Below the pieces are notes generated by a model. The model was not told the DNA's origin and searched no databases. It saw nothing but the letters and a program-made list of their open reading frames with translations. Shown here one piece after another: positions 48,321 through 57,131 of a stretch of 64,000 nt of DNA. Numbering within the stretch: position 1 is the first letter of the stretch; every line of letters starts with the position of its first letter. A program made the position numbers and the translations under genes. This DNA comes from Bin87 sp963668585 (GTDB lineage Bacteria; Chloroflexota; Dehalococcoidia; Lucifugimonadales; UBA3495), in contig OY764869.1 of the NCBI GenBank assembly GCA_963668585.1, positions 1,364,001 through 1,428,000 on the forward strand, read 5' to 3'.

Positions 48321-48884
48321 CTATAACCCCCTCCTCGCTGTGGCCCGGCCCACGCGCTTAATGGCGCCAGTCACGTTGATCCGGAACTTCATCATGCTCT
48401 GCGTGACGCCATAGTGAGCTGAGGCTACCGCCAACGACCAACCGCGCCGGATCACTGAAAGCGCCGCTTCTTCGGGGACCAACAGAGCGCCACTCAACCA
48501 ATTCGCCTCGTCCTCCACGTCTCGGCTCCAGTAACGGCAACCTAGTCCATCTACCGCAGGCTCAGGCGGATGGAGCAGCAGTCCGTGGGCAAGCTCGTGG
48601 CCAACGTCGCTGGCCTGCCTTCCCGGGACGTGGGCGTCGTTGAATACGACGGTCCTCTCATTGCCCCGGAACACGGTGACTCCTGAAAACATGTCCTGCC
48701 CACCATCCAGGAATAGGTCTGCGGCCAACGGCGCGGATTCACGCAAACTGGACAGCGGGATAACCGGAATTTCAAGGTGCTCGGCCAACCGCCACACGTC
48801 CAGCGGCGAAGCGGGAGCCAATCCCAGCTCGCCCCTGACCTCGCGGGCGACCGCGTTCGCCTCGCTCTTGAAACCTCTGCGCAC
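48321..48884 (-). CDS. ImmA/IrrE-type metallopeptidase
   Basis: 187 residues with the zinc motif HELAHGLLLH and downstream EDEANWLSGALLVPE (third ligand Glu), the standard ImmA/IrrE (COG2856) arrangement. Such proteases cleave partner XRE repressors in ICE and phage stress switches. It starts 5 bp after the stop of an XRE gene, forming the expected pair. Confidence 0.9.
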   Translation of the reverse strand: MRRGFKSEANAVAREVRGELGLAPASPLDVWRLAEHLEIPVIPLSSLRESAPLAADLFLDGGQDMFSGVTVFRGNERTVVFNDAHVPGRQASDVGHELAHGLLLHPPEPAVDGLGCRYWSRDVEDEANWLSGALLVPEEAALSVIRRGWSLAVASAHYGVTQSMMKFRINVTGAIKRVGRATARRGL

Positions 48885-48889
48885 GAGTT

Positions 48890-49297
48890 CTAATCCGTCT
48901 TCCTCATGCGCTCGTAGGTGGCTTTCACGAGCTGGTCCAGAGCCTCGGCCGCCTCAGCGGTCAGTTGAGGGTCGCTCTTGAGGTACGTGGAAATCATCGT
49001 CAAGGTTCCCGCCTCGGGCGTGGGCAAGCCATTTCCGACAAACGCGTCCGCGCTCAATCCGGCCCAGGTTACCAACGCCGCAAGGCTATCGACGTCGGGT
49101 CGCCTGCCCTGGGCCATCCGCGTCAAGGTCGACGCGCTGACCTGCGCTTCCTGTGCGACCTGCTTCCAGGTGTAGCGGCGCGATCTCCTTTCAGCATCCA
49201 GCGCGGCGTAGAAGGTCTCGGCGTCAAACCGCCCCTTTCTCGGTTGACCGGTTTCATCGCCCGGCTCATTGTCGGGTAATTGCTCTCTTGCAATCAT
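48890..49297 (-). CDS. XRE-family helix-turn-helix regulator
   Basis: 135 residues from the ATG at 49297 (AGGTGG 4 bp upstream); an upstream start would add an unlikely Cys-rich leader. The HTH is YTWKQVAQEAQVSASTLTRM with the following helix QGRRPDVDSLAALVTWAGL. It is cotranscribed with the ImmA/IrrE protease, and its 115-bp upstream spacer is shared with the divergent ubiquitin-like operon, so it likely represses one or both. Confidence 0.88.
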   Translation of the reverse strand: MIAREQLPDNEPGDETGQPRKGRFDAETFYAALDAERRSRRYTWKQVAQEAQVSASTLTRMAQGRRPDVDSLAALVTWAGLSADAFVGNGLPTPEAGTLTMISTYLKSDPQLTAEAAEALDQLVKATYERMRKTD

Positions 49298-49412
49298 ACG
49301 CCACCTATGCAATAATGCGAGTGTCAAATCGAACGTCGATCTGGCAATCACTCTACAGCCTCCGGTGGAAAACTGCAAGACGCACCGGGGACACGCCCTG
49401 ACAAAGGAGAAA

Positions 49413-49676
49413 ATGATGACAACCGCACTCAACGTAGACCAGCCCCGGCGCTCCATCCCGTTCACCATCGACGGTCAGCCCTATACCACGGACGACCTCA
49501 GCCAGACTGCGGCCGATCTCCTGAGGCTGGCCGGACTGGATCCTGCCACCTACGACCTGGGCGAACTGCGCGGCAAGGAACGACCGGAGACCAAGCGTTT
49601 CGACGACGCGGACCCAGTGGAGATCGAGAAGGACGCGCGGTTCGTTTCGATCCGGCAGGCCGGAGATGTGGCCTGA
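49413..49676 (+). CDS. Ubiquitin-like (multiubiquitin-domain) protein
   Basis: 87 residues; AAAGGAG sits just before tandem ATG codons (49413, 49416). A single beta-grasp module fits the bacterial multiubiquitin family: SIPFTIDGQPYTTDDLSQTA, LLRLAGLDPATYDL, ending EIEKDARFVSIRQAGDVA. The C-terminus lacks a Gly-Gly, so either conjugation uses another tail or the protein acts differently. Its TGA overlaps the next ATG (TGATG), showing translational coupling to the E2-like gene. Multiubiquitin-E2-E1 operons were described by comparative genomics. Confidence 0.8.
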   Translation: MMTTALNVDQPRRSIPFTIDGQPYTTDDLSQTAADLLRLAGLDPATYDLGELRGKERPETKRFDDADPVEIEKDARFVSIRQAGDVA

Positions 49677-50023
49677 TGGACACCGGCGCCGAAAAGTTCG
49701 TTGACGACATGACCAAGGCCGGCTTCGACGTTTGCGTCGAGGCCGAGGTCGTCACATTCCAGATAACCCCCGTCGACGGTGCCCATGCCGGATGTTTGGT
49801 CGATACCGGCGTGAGCTCCGGCGAGCTCGACCCTTGGCCCCAAGCGCCTCCGCACTGGGTCCACTTTCCAGACAGTGTTGGCTTCTCCAGAACTAATCCC
49901 AAACCGTCGCCGAAGTCCGGATGGGTGATGCACAGCCGAAACCTCCACGGGTGGGGGGACGCTCCACCGGCGGTCTGTTGGGCCAGCCATGTGCGGGCGG
50001 TCCTGAGCGAGGCGACCTCATGA
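49676..50023 (+). CDS. E2-like protein of the ubiquitin-like operon
   Basis: 115 residues. It resembles the prokaryotic E2-like family linked to multiubiquitin operons: PPHWVHFPDSVGFSRTN, then GWVMHSRNLHGWGDAPPAVC and WASHVRAVLSEA. Candidate catalytic Cys residues are in HAGCLVDTG and AVCWASHV; I cannot decide which, and the fold is divergent from classical E2s. The gene overlaps both neighbours (TGATG and ATGA), so the stoichiometry is linked. Confidence 0.7.
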   Translation: MDTGAEKFVDDMTKAGFDVCVEAEVVTFQITPVDGAHAGCLVDTGVSSGELDPWPQAPPHWVHFPDSVGFSRTNPKPSPKSGWVMHSRNLHGWGDAPPAVCWASHVRAVLSEATS

Positions 50024-51528
50024 ACGGCCACACCACCTCGGTCGCCATGACGGCCGCAACGGAACGTGACCTGCTGAACCTGCTGGTCCGGCACGACGGG
50101 CAGGAAGACCTCTGCCTGGCCACCTACAGACCGTCCACCGGTGCGACCAGATCCAGTGCGCTCATCCGGACCGTCATCCCCCCTGAAGAGGGAGACAGGT
50201 TTGTCCACGGCAACGCGACCATCACCGCCGATTACATCCTCAGGAGTGCCCAGATCGCCCAAAACGACCAGTGCGGCCTGGTCTTGCTGCACAGTCATCC
50301 CGGTGCCGAACGTTGGCAGTTCATGAGCGGGCCCGACCGGGATACGGAGTCAAGCTACGCCTACCTCGTCGGCGAAATCACCGGACTCCCTCTGGTGGGC
50401 ATGACGCTCGCCACCGGGAACAACACCTGGTCGGCGCGTCATTGGGACGTAGGATCGGTCAATCAGGTCGACTGCAACCACTGCGCCAACGTGCGGGTCA
50501 TCGGTGACCGACTGGCGGTCTCGTGGAATAACACATTGACGCCTCCCCCACCGGCGAACGAGAAACAGGTCCGCTCGGTCAGCGCCTGGGGAGAACGCTG
50601 CCAAGCGGACCTGGCGCGACGGAGGGTCCTCGTTGTTGGAGCCGGCAGCGTGGGTCTCGACGTGATCGTCCGCCTGGCGGCATCGGGACTCTGCCACCTG
50701 ACCATCATGGACTTCGACCTCGTTCAAATCCACAACCTGGACCGGCTCATCGGTGCGACCATGCGGGACGCGCGACTGAAGAGACCGAAAACCCACGTCG
50801 CCCACCGCGAGGCGACGAAAGCGGCCACCGCCGGTGATGTTCGCATCGATGTCTCGGAGCGTTCCATTTGCGAACCGGAAGGGTTGAAGCTGGCCCTGGA
50901 CCACGACATCGTCTTTTCATGCGTCGACAGCCCCTGGGCGCGGGCGGTGCTCAACGCCATGGCGTACACCGACTTGATCCCGGTCATTGATGGCGGCATA
51001 CGCATCGACACACTACCCGACCACAGTATGCGGAACGCCATCTGGCGTTCTCACGTCGTCCGGCCACAGCGACCCTGCATGAGCTGCAGTCGTCAACTGG
51101 ACCTGGCCGAAGTACCGCTTGACAAACAGGGCCTGCTCGACAACCCCGAGTACATTGCCGGATCCGGTCGCGCCGCCGTGTCCAGCAACCCGAACGTAGC
51201 GCCGCTGTCGGTCAACGCGGTGGGCAGCCAGTTGGCCCAGTACGTAAGCTTCAGCGCGGCACCGGCAGGACTGGGAGACCCTGGGCCGTTGCGGTACTCA
51301 CTGAATTCCCACTTTCTTGAACACCTGGAGGACACCACCAGGCCCTACTGTCCAGTGGAGCTGGAAGAAGGCGCTGGTGACCGGCGTACCAACCTGACAG
51401 GTCGTCACGAAGAGGCCGAAAGGATCCGCCACATCACGCAATCCCCAGGGATGAAGACGCGGTTGCTCCGGTGGGCTGACGACGCCATACAGGCGGCGAC
51501 GAGGCGATTGGACCGCCTAACTGGGTGA
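50020..51528 (+). CDS. JAB-E1 fusion (ubiquitin-like activating enzyme with N-terminal JAB protease)
   Basis: 502 residues from the ATG at 50020, which overlaps the E2 stop (ATGA). Residues about 1-165 form a JAB/MPN metalloprotease with LVLLHSHPGAERWQFMSGPD (H-x-H...S...D). Residues about 200-420 form a ThiF/E1 adenylation domain with VLVVGAGSVGLDVIVRLAAS, IMDFDLVQIHNLDR, FSCVDSPWAR and a CMSC metal-binding pair. The E1 would adenylate the Ub-like C-terminus and pass it to the E2-like protein; the JAB would process or deconjugate it. This gene order is known from bacterial ubiquitin-like operons, some of which defend against phages. Confidence 0.85.
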   Translation: MNGHTTSVAMTAATERDLLNLLVRHDGQEDLCLATYRPSTGATRSSALIRTVIPPEEGDRFVHGNATITADYILRSAQIAQNDQCGLVLLHSHPGAERWQFMSGPDRDTESSYAYLVGEITGLPLVGMTLATGNNTWSARHWDVGSVNQVDCNHCANVRVIGDRLAVSWNNTLTPPPPANEKQVRSVSAWGERCQADLARRRVLVVGAGSVGLDVIVRLAASGLCHLTIMDFDLVQIHNLDRLIGATMRDARLKRPKTHVAHREATKAATAGDVRIDVSERSICEPEGLKLALDHDIVFSCVDSPWARAVLNAMAYTDLIPVIDGGIRIDTLPDHSMRNAIWRSHVVRPQRPCMSCSRQLDLAEVPLDKQGLLDNPEYIAGSGRAAVSSNPNVAPLSVNAVGSQLAQYVSFSAAPAGLGDPGPLRYSLNSHFLEHLEDTTRPYCPVELEEGAGDRRTNLTGRHEEAERIRHITQSPGMKTRLLRWADDAIQAATRRLDRLTG

Positions 51529-51730
51529 GAACCGGCGGGGAACGCTCCCGTTGGCGGAAGATCCCGACCTCCAACCTCGCTCACCGACTGCACGGATCCG
51601 TGCAGGTCGTTGGTATGCCCGGGCTGTGGCACATTGCCCCACGGCGGCCGGCCTTACGGATACCGTAATCCAGGGTCCGAACGGTGGTGCGTTCCACGTT
51701 CCAACCGGCGAGTATTCGCGATGTTGTTGC

Positions 51731-51759
51731 TTGACCGCCTATGAATGCTCGTTTATGAT
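51731..51759 (+). promoter_or_regulatory. Sigma70-type promoter
   Basis: TTGACC, 17-bp spacer, TATGAT. It is the best -35/-10 pair noticed in the window. It lies 318 bp before the small gene at 52077. The region 51529-52076 otherwise shows no ORF with a good start, so this promoter implies a long leader or an undetected RNA. Confidence 0.55.
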
Positions 51760-52076
51760 GCAATCCCTAAACTTTCAGCGGGCCGACACAGACGCGTGCA
51801 TCCCTCGCCCAACGTTCATGGCAACCCTACGGTCGTAGCCGATTGAAGTCGGCTACCGGTTGGATCGTTGCGGTTTTTTCCCGACAACCCGCCATGCTAT
51901 CTACAATGCAAACAGAACCGTCCTCGTGCCTGCCTGCCGCGAAAGCGCCTCGTCTACCATCCCTGCGTGGGCAAACGAGTGCATCTTTTCGCCTTCACTT
52001 ACCCGAAACACCAATCTCCAAACGCACATTCAGCACCCGTTTCGGTAAGTGGAGTTCACCCGAAGGAGGAGAACTC

Positions 52077-52253
52077 ATGGCCGACCAAAAGCCCAACCGT
52101 ACCGACGCTGTCGAGATGGCCAAGGAGGTTGAGCGCATCATCAGACACACGCCGCCCGATGTGATCCGGGACATGGAAAAGCGGCTGCAAGAATTGCGCC
52201 AGACGCCTGAGGCGAGCACCTCTGATGAATTGATGCATAAACGCGCCGGTTGA
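52077..52253 (+). CDS. Small charged protein, unknown
   Basis: 58 residues. A near-perfect ribosome binding site (GAAGGAGGAG) precedes the ATG. The protein is mostly one amphipathic helix (MAKEVERIIRHTPPDVIRDM, EKRLQELRQT) rich in charged residues. It is followed by a strong terminator, so it forms its own short transcript. It could be a small regulator or accessory factor of the ubiquitin-like or papain-fold genes. Confidence 0.65.
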   Translation: MADQKPNRTDAVEMAKEVERIIRHTPPDVIRDMEKRLQELRQTPEASTSDELMHKRAG

Positions 52254-52283
52254 CCATCGACCATCTTGTTGGAGTCCCTACGG

Positions 52284-52310
52284 GAGCCAGGGCGCGACCC
52301 TGGCTCTTTT
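52284..52310 (+). terminator. Rho-independent terminator
   Basis: Perfect 9-bp stem GAGCCAGGG/CCCTGGCTC with a 5-base loop, followed by TTTT. It ends the transcript of the 58-residue protein. Confidence 0.88.
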
Positions 52311-52338
52311 ATGTTGAGAAATCGAGGCCAGCATCATC

Positions 52339-53862
52339 GTGTTTGAACGTTTTCAGGTAGTTCGCGCAGCCGACGTTTTCGCCGACGAGAACCTGCAACC
52401 GTACCCCGAGAACGTAGCCGACCGGTTGCGGGAAGTCCTGTCGTCTCTGGACCCGCCGGCCAGAACCGCGGTAATCGAGAGCGACTATACCGATGTTGAC
52501 TACTCGGCGTCCTACTACGACCAGCGCGGACGGTCTTTCACCCCCGACCGGCGGGTCACCAAGCGCATCCATTTCTTCGCGGCGGAATTTTCAGATGAGG
52601 ACTTGATCGAAGCCAGTCAGCACACCATCAGCACGATGCAGGACTCCTACCTGGGGTTCGCCGTCTTACGGCCGGAAACGCCCGTCACACTTGGCAGGAC
52701 CGTCATAGCCTGCCCCTCCACAATTCGCCGACACCCGGTGAGGTTCCCGACCAGGAGCACCACCAAAGTGGACCTGGCTGGCATCCCGCTTGAGGTGGAG
52801 TCGTGCCCCTACATGTCACAGGACGCCAAGATCATGGTTTGCGCGACCGCCGCGCTCTGGATGTCCTCATCGAACCTGGTCGACAAAATTCCCGGCATCC
52901 CGTTCCGGACCACCGCCGAAATCACCGCCCTGGCAATGTCTTTGGACCGGCCCTTCGGGCCCGCCGTCGTGCAACGAGGACTGTCCATCGTTGAGATGGA
53001 GCAAGCCTTCATCCGAATGGGTTTCGACCCCCGGAGGCACGAGTTCCCCAGCGCCGACCGAATAGTCGAAATCTGCCACCTGTTTTCCGACAGTGGCATC
53101 CCGCCCGTCCTCGGCATCACGTTCGGACCAGTCGGCCACGCGGTCACCGTTGTCGGCTACACCCTGGGAGCTCCGCCGGACCCGGTTCCGGCATTCCGTG
53201 ATGTGGCTTCAGCCCACCAGTACGTCCCTTACCTGGTAGTCCACGACGACCAGAGGGGGATGTATCTCCTCGCCGAACTGGAGGACGACCCGGTAGACGG
53301 CGACCGCCGCACTGCAGTGTTGACGCTTCACACACCCAACGGGCCCGAGCGCGCGCGCTGTACGGCCATTTTGGTTCCATTCCCCCGAAGGGTGATGCTG
53401 GACGCCCTGGAAGTGACGGCTCAAGCAGGATACTGGATTGAGTTCGGAAAACGCTTCGGCGTGATCGAAGATCGCAAAGTGGTTTCCCGCAAACTCCTCG
53501 TCAGGTCGAACAGCTACAAGCAAAAGCTGCTCGAGAATCGGCGCTCACCCTCGAAACCCGATGGGTACCCGAAGGAACTCGTGGACTTTGCGAGGGCGCT
53601 GCCAATGCCAAGGTACGTATGGCTGATTGAGGTCTCCTACGTGAAGGATTGGGATCCGACCAATCCAGCGCTGCCTCCAGTGATCGCGGAGTTCGTGCTT
53701 GACAGCACTCTAACGGAGGACCGGCGTCCAGACTTCTTGATGGCTCACTTCCCTGGTAGATTGCTTGGGAATGTGGTCAAAGAAAGCGGGGTCGAACTGG
53801 TTCCGGAAACCGTATCCGACGACGGAGACCATCTGCCTTTCCCTGACATCCCGCGGCCATAA
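52339..53862 (+). CDS. Putative papain-fold (C39-like) cysteine peptidase, unknown role
   Basis: 507 residues, GTG start only 29 bp after the terminator. The order of Gln161, Cys168 (SQDAKIMVCATAALWM), His267 (FGPVGHAVTVVGYT) and Asp303/304 (YLVVHDDQRG) matches a papain-like or C39 peptidase core, with an inserted helical region. The N-terminal 150 residues and the C-terminal half are unassigned. It is cytoplasmic by lack of a signal peptide. Adjacent to a JAB-E1/E2/Ub-like operon it might be a second deconjugase or an effector. Family identification is tentative. Confidence 0.6.
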   Translation: MFERFQVVRAADVFADENLQPYPENVADRLREVLSSLDPPARTAVIESDYTDVDYSASYYDQRGRSFTPDRRVTKRIHFFAAEFSDEDLIEASQHTISTMQDSYLGFAVLRPETPVTLGRTVIACPSTIRRHPVRFPTRSTTKVDLAGIPLEVESCPYMSQDAKIMVCATAALWMSSSNLVDKIPGIPFRTTAEITALAMSLDRPFGPAVVQRGLSIVEMEQAFIRMGFDPRRHEFPSADRIVEICHLFSDSGIPPVLGITFGPVGHAVTVVGYTLGAPPDPVPAFRDVASAHQYVPYLVVHDDQRGMYLLAELEDDPVDGDRRTAVLTLHTPNGPERARCTAILVPFPRRVMLDALEVTAQAGYWIEFGKRFGVIEDRKVVSRKLLVRSNSYKQKLLENRRSPSKPDGYPKELVDFARALPMPRYVWLIEVSYVKDWDPTNPALPPVIAEFVLDSTLTEDRRPDFLMAHFPGRLLGNVVKESGVELVPETVSDDGDHLPFPDIPRP

Positions 53863-54238
53863 CGGAGTTGAGCACGGCGGTCGGCATCAGCCGCCGTCAA
53901 CTACGCTGAACGCGACGGCAAAAGGCCAGGACGCCCACCGGGGAGATGATGAGCTGAGCCCCCAGGTCGGCTCTGGCCTGCTGTTGCATCATTGAGCATC
54001 CCAGGGATTCATGGGACCATTCCCGCCGTTTCTCCGCCGAAATGCAGTTCAGACGCACGGTAGACGCCAACCACAATAAACGAATGGGAGTAACCAAGAA
54101 GCTCTCTTTAGCCATGAGCACAATGTCACAATCCTGCATACCCACCGATGCGAACTGACGGTGGCCGTACACAAATGTGTTGTCCCGCTACACCAAACAA
54201 CGAAGACAACACTCCGGAACAGGCGCACGCCGCCCACG
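53863..54238. other. Intergenic with a hairpin, no gene seen
   Basis: ACGGCGG...CCGCCGT (about 53875-53899) just after the stop codon may act as a terminator without a T-run. The rest lacks a supported ORF. Confidence 0.4.
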
Positions 54239-54704
54239 TCAAAGAAGAACCATTCCGATGGAAGCGAGGGTAGTTCCCACGTTTACAGCCGTCAGCCAAT
54301 CCGAAGGCGAAGCGCCGGTAAAGAGACCAGACACCGGACCGGTGGATATATCCACCACGCTCTCTTCAGTAGCTCGGAGTTCCTGACCGCTCATTGTCTC
54401 TTCGGTGCGGTCGACATTCTCCATAGCCTGCGGGTTGAGCGGGTCCACCAAGGTTGCCTTCGAAAAACATTGGCGAGCCGCCCGCGGATCTCCCATCCTG
54501 TGGGCCATCACACCCGTGTTGTTCCATATCATCGACGAAATTCTGGAAGGCAAGAATGGATCATCGACGAGCCTCTTTAGCAGATTCATACCGGTCGTGA
54601 ACTCGTTTAACCGGCCCTTGCACATCCCCATTAGATAAACCAACTCCCAAGAGCGGTGGCCCAACGCCTCAGCCCTCGTCAAGTCGGAAAGTGCCTACCC
54701 GTAC
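54239..54704 (-). pseudogene. TPR protein fragment
   Basis: Frame begins after a TAG and encodes SWELVYLMGMCKGRLNEFTT, then a TPR unit MIWNNTGVMAHRMGDPRAAR, QCFSKATLVDPLNPQA, and a hydrophobic end. No ATG or ribosome binding site at its beginning, so it is the C-terminal remnant of a larger TPR protein. Confidence 0.45.
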
Positions 54705-54749
54705 ATCTGCATCTCGAAAGCAGCAGTAGCGCAGGCTACCGGACCCGGC

Positions 54750-55424
54750 CTACGCCGGCTCCGGGTAATCATCCAGCAGACCGCTCTGAACCGCCCAGAC
54801 GACCAGCTCCTGCTTGTTGGTGAATTGGAGCTTCCGCTGGATGCCGTAGATCGAGTTGCGAGCCGTGATGGGCTGGATGCCGCACGCCTCGCCGATCTCA
54901 GCGTAGGTGCGGCCCCGAGCAAAGAGCGCCAGCATTCTCTGCTCCCGGTCGCTGATGCTGTCCGCTGCCGGACCGCCCGCCGGCCGGACCGCCGAACGGA
55001 TCCCGGCCAGCACCCGCCGCATCGCGTCGCTGGGGATCCGGTACTCCCCGGCCGCCACGTCCCGCACCGCGTCGATGAACTCCGCCATGCCGCAGACCTT
55101 CTGCAGGTATCCCGTCGCACCCGCCGCGAGCGAGTCCACCACCGCATCCTGCTCCGTAGACATCGTGAGCACCAGCACCCTGGAGTTCGGGGTCTCCTCC
55201 ATGATCTCACGGCACGCGTCGATCCCGTTCTTCACCGGCATGATCAGGTCCAGGACCACCACGTCAGGACGCAATTCTGACGCCATCTCCACCGCCATCT
55301 GCCCGTCCGACGCCTGTCCGACCACCCGAAACTCCGCGCTGCTTTCCAGAACCCGGCACAGGCCTTCACGAACGATCTCGTGGTCGTCCACCAGCAGCAC
55401 CGTCACGCCCGACGCGTCCAACAT
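54750..55424 (-). CDS. NarL/LuxR-family response regulator
   Basis: 224 residues from the ATG at 55424 (AAGGAGG just upstream). The receiver has VTVLLVDDHEIVREGL and the phosphoacceptor Asp in VVVLDLIMPVKNG, with Thr in LVLTMS and Lys in GYLQKVC. The LuxR HTH is SISDREQRMLALFARGRTYA, IQPITARNSIYGIQRKL. It starts 1 bp after the kinase stop, so kinase and regulator form a pair. Confidence 0.93.
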   Translation of the reverse strand: MLDASGVTVLLVDDHEIVREGLCRVLESSAEFRVVGQASDGQMAVEMASELRPDVVVLDLIMPVKNGIDACREIMEETPNSRVLVLTMSTEQDAVVDSLAAGATGYLQKVCGMAEFIDAVRDVAAGEYRIPSDAMRRVLAGIRSAVRPAGGPAADSISDREQRMLALFARGRTYAEIGEACGIQPITARNSIYGIQRKLQFTNKQELVVWAVQSGLLDDYPEPA

Positions 55425-55425
55425 C

Positions 55426-56940
55426 TCACTCGCCTCCTTGACTTGGCTCGAATGGAACCCGGCACGCCACTGTCGCGCCGGCCCCGCTGTCGTTATTCGC
55501 AACCTCCAGGACCCCGCCGAGGAGTTCGGCATCCGCGCGCATGTTGCGGAACCCGTGGCCCCGAAGCTGGTAATCCTCCGGCAACCCCAGGCCGTCGTCC
55601 GTCACCGACACCACCAGGTCGACCTGCCTGAAGTCCAGCACAATATCGACCCGACCGGCCTGGGCGTGACGAAACACGTTGGTCATCGCGTTGTGGGCGA
55701 TTGAGAACAGCAGACTCTTGGTCGCCACCGGCAGCTCCGGTTCGACGCCCAGCTGCCGGACCTCCGCGGGAATCGACGAGACGGCGGTGAAAGTCGCCGC
55801 GTGCGAACTCAGCGTGGTCCCCAGCGCCTGCCCCTCGAAGATCACCCCGACGTCGATGGGATGGCGCAGCGACCAGATCGCCCACCGCGCAAGCTGTCCC
55901 GTCGCCTCCAGGCTGGTCGTCAACTGCGGTTGGGACGAACCGGCCAGGCCCTTCGCATGGTCGATGCCAATGCCAATCATGTATGCCGACTGGCCCACCG
56001 AATCGTGGATGGTCTGCGAAAGCTTGATGCGTTCCCACTGCAGTTGCTGTTCCCGAGCCACCGCTTCCCGGCGTCTAATGCGCTCGTACCTGGAGACCAG
56101 GCTGACCACGCAGGTGATGGCGTACAGCGCCAGGATCCGTTGGAACAGTTGCTTTTCATCGTTCGCCTCGAAGTCCACTCCAGCGCCCACCGTCAAGCTC
56201 AAGACGGTGTACACCACCGCCACCAGTGTAGCCCAGGCGCAGCTCAACCTGATCGACGTGAACACCACTGCAAACGCGGCCAGCATCACCAGGTAACCGG
56301 GATAGAAGCTACTCGCGAATCCACCCGACATTGAAACACTGAACGAGATCCAGAAAATGTCCAACGCGAAGAGCCCCAGCAGCCACCGGGCGGACACCAT
56401 CCGCCCCGACCGGATCCGGTAGAACACGTAGCCGTTGATCACAGCCGGCGTCAGCGCGTACAGGGTGTTCAGAGCGTAGAAGCGATCCAGGTAGCCGGCC
56501 GGATAGTTGATCTCGATCAAAGCTCCGATTACCCAGGACCAACGTAACCACACGCTGATGATCGCTCCATACCGGAGCTCATCCGGGTCCAGACCTTCCG
56601 CCAACAGCCATTGCATCGGCTTTCCGAACGGCGTGGCCAGAAACGTACCCGCTTTCAATCGCCAACTCCCGTTGAGCTGCTCCGAGCCGCCGTGCCCCAG
56701 GCGGTGGAACACGACCACAGTCTTCCCATGGATGATACTGAATCTCAGCCGGTTTGCAAGGGCCGTCCGGCGAGTTCTCGTTGTGGAATGGCCATGCCAG
56801 CCTCGGCCAAAACGACCGGCGCCACGAACGGCGAGCCAACCCTGGTGCGTTACATCCGAATGGTAAGGGTAATAATCACTGAACACTGAGGCATTTATTG
56901 ATTGTTTCGTATCGCCCATGCTGATACAACCTGGCCGCAT
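55426..56940 (-). CDS. NarL-type sensor histidine kinase (HisKA_3)
   Basis: The C-terminal half has the HisKA_3 motif KLSQTIHDSVGQSAYM and ATPase motifs AHNAMTNVFRHAQA, DDGLGLPEDYQLRGHGFRNM and SGAGATVACRVPF. Several TM helices span about residues 125-280 (IISVWLRWSWVIGALI, VMLAAFAVVFTSIRL, TLVAVVYTVLSLTVGAG). The first 108 residues look unlike the family; the ATG at 56616 (MQWLLAEGLDP) is an alternative start. Signals pass to the adjacent LuxR-type regulator. Confidence 0.88.
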   Translation of the reverse strand: MRPGCISMGDTKQSINASVFSDYYPYHSDVTHQGWLAVRGAGRFGRGWHGHSTTRTRRTALANRLRFSIIHGKTVVVFHRLGHGGSEQLNGSWRLKAGTFLATPFGKPMQWLLAEGLDPDELRYGAIISVWLRWSWVIGALIEINYPAGYLDRFYALNTLYALTPAVINGYVFYRIRSGRMVSARWLLGLFALDIFWISFSVSMSGGFASSFYPGYLVMLAAFAVVFTSIRLSCAWATLVAVVYTVLSLTVGAGVDFEANDEKQLFQRILALYAITCVVSLVSRYERIRRREAVAREQQLQWERIKLSQTIHDSVGQSAYMIGIGIDHAKGLAGSSQPQLTTSLEATGQLARWAIWSLRHPIDVGVIFEGQALGTTLSSHAATFTAVSSIPAEVRQLGVEPELPVATKSLLFSIAHNAMTNVFRHAQAGRVDIVLDFRQVDLVVSVTDDGLGLPEDYQLRGHGFRNMRADAELLGGVLEVANNDSGAGATVACRVPFEPSQGGE

Positions 56941-57009
56941 ATTTGATGATTAGTAACCATCACGTCAAAACGCCAATCTGATCCGACTGCTGGTGCCAAT
57001 GTGTGCTGA

Positions 57010-57023
57010 GGCGAATATTCGCC
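57010..57023. promoter_or_regulatory. 14-bp perfect palindrome, candidate operator
   Basis: GGCGAATATTCGCC, a perfect inverted repeat in the 191-bp spacer between the divergent kinase gene and the small gene at 57132. No factor can be named. Confidence 0.35.
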
Positions 57024-57131
57024 GAACGGAATCCGGTCTCTGCCCGTCCGGCGCGCCACACTTGCGGCCGAGGGAAGACGCCGGACAGCACACCGGATTG
57101 CCGTGCCTGAAACGGCAAAAGGGAGCTCCAT

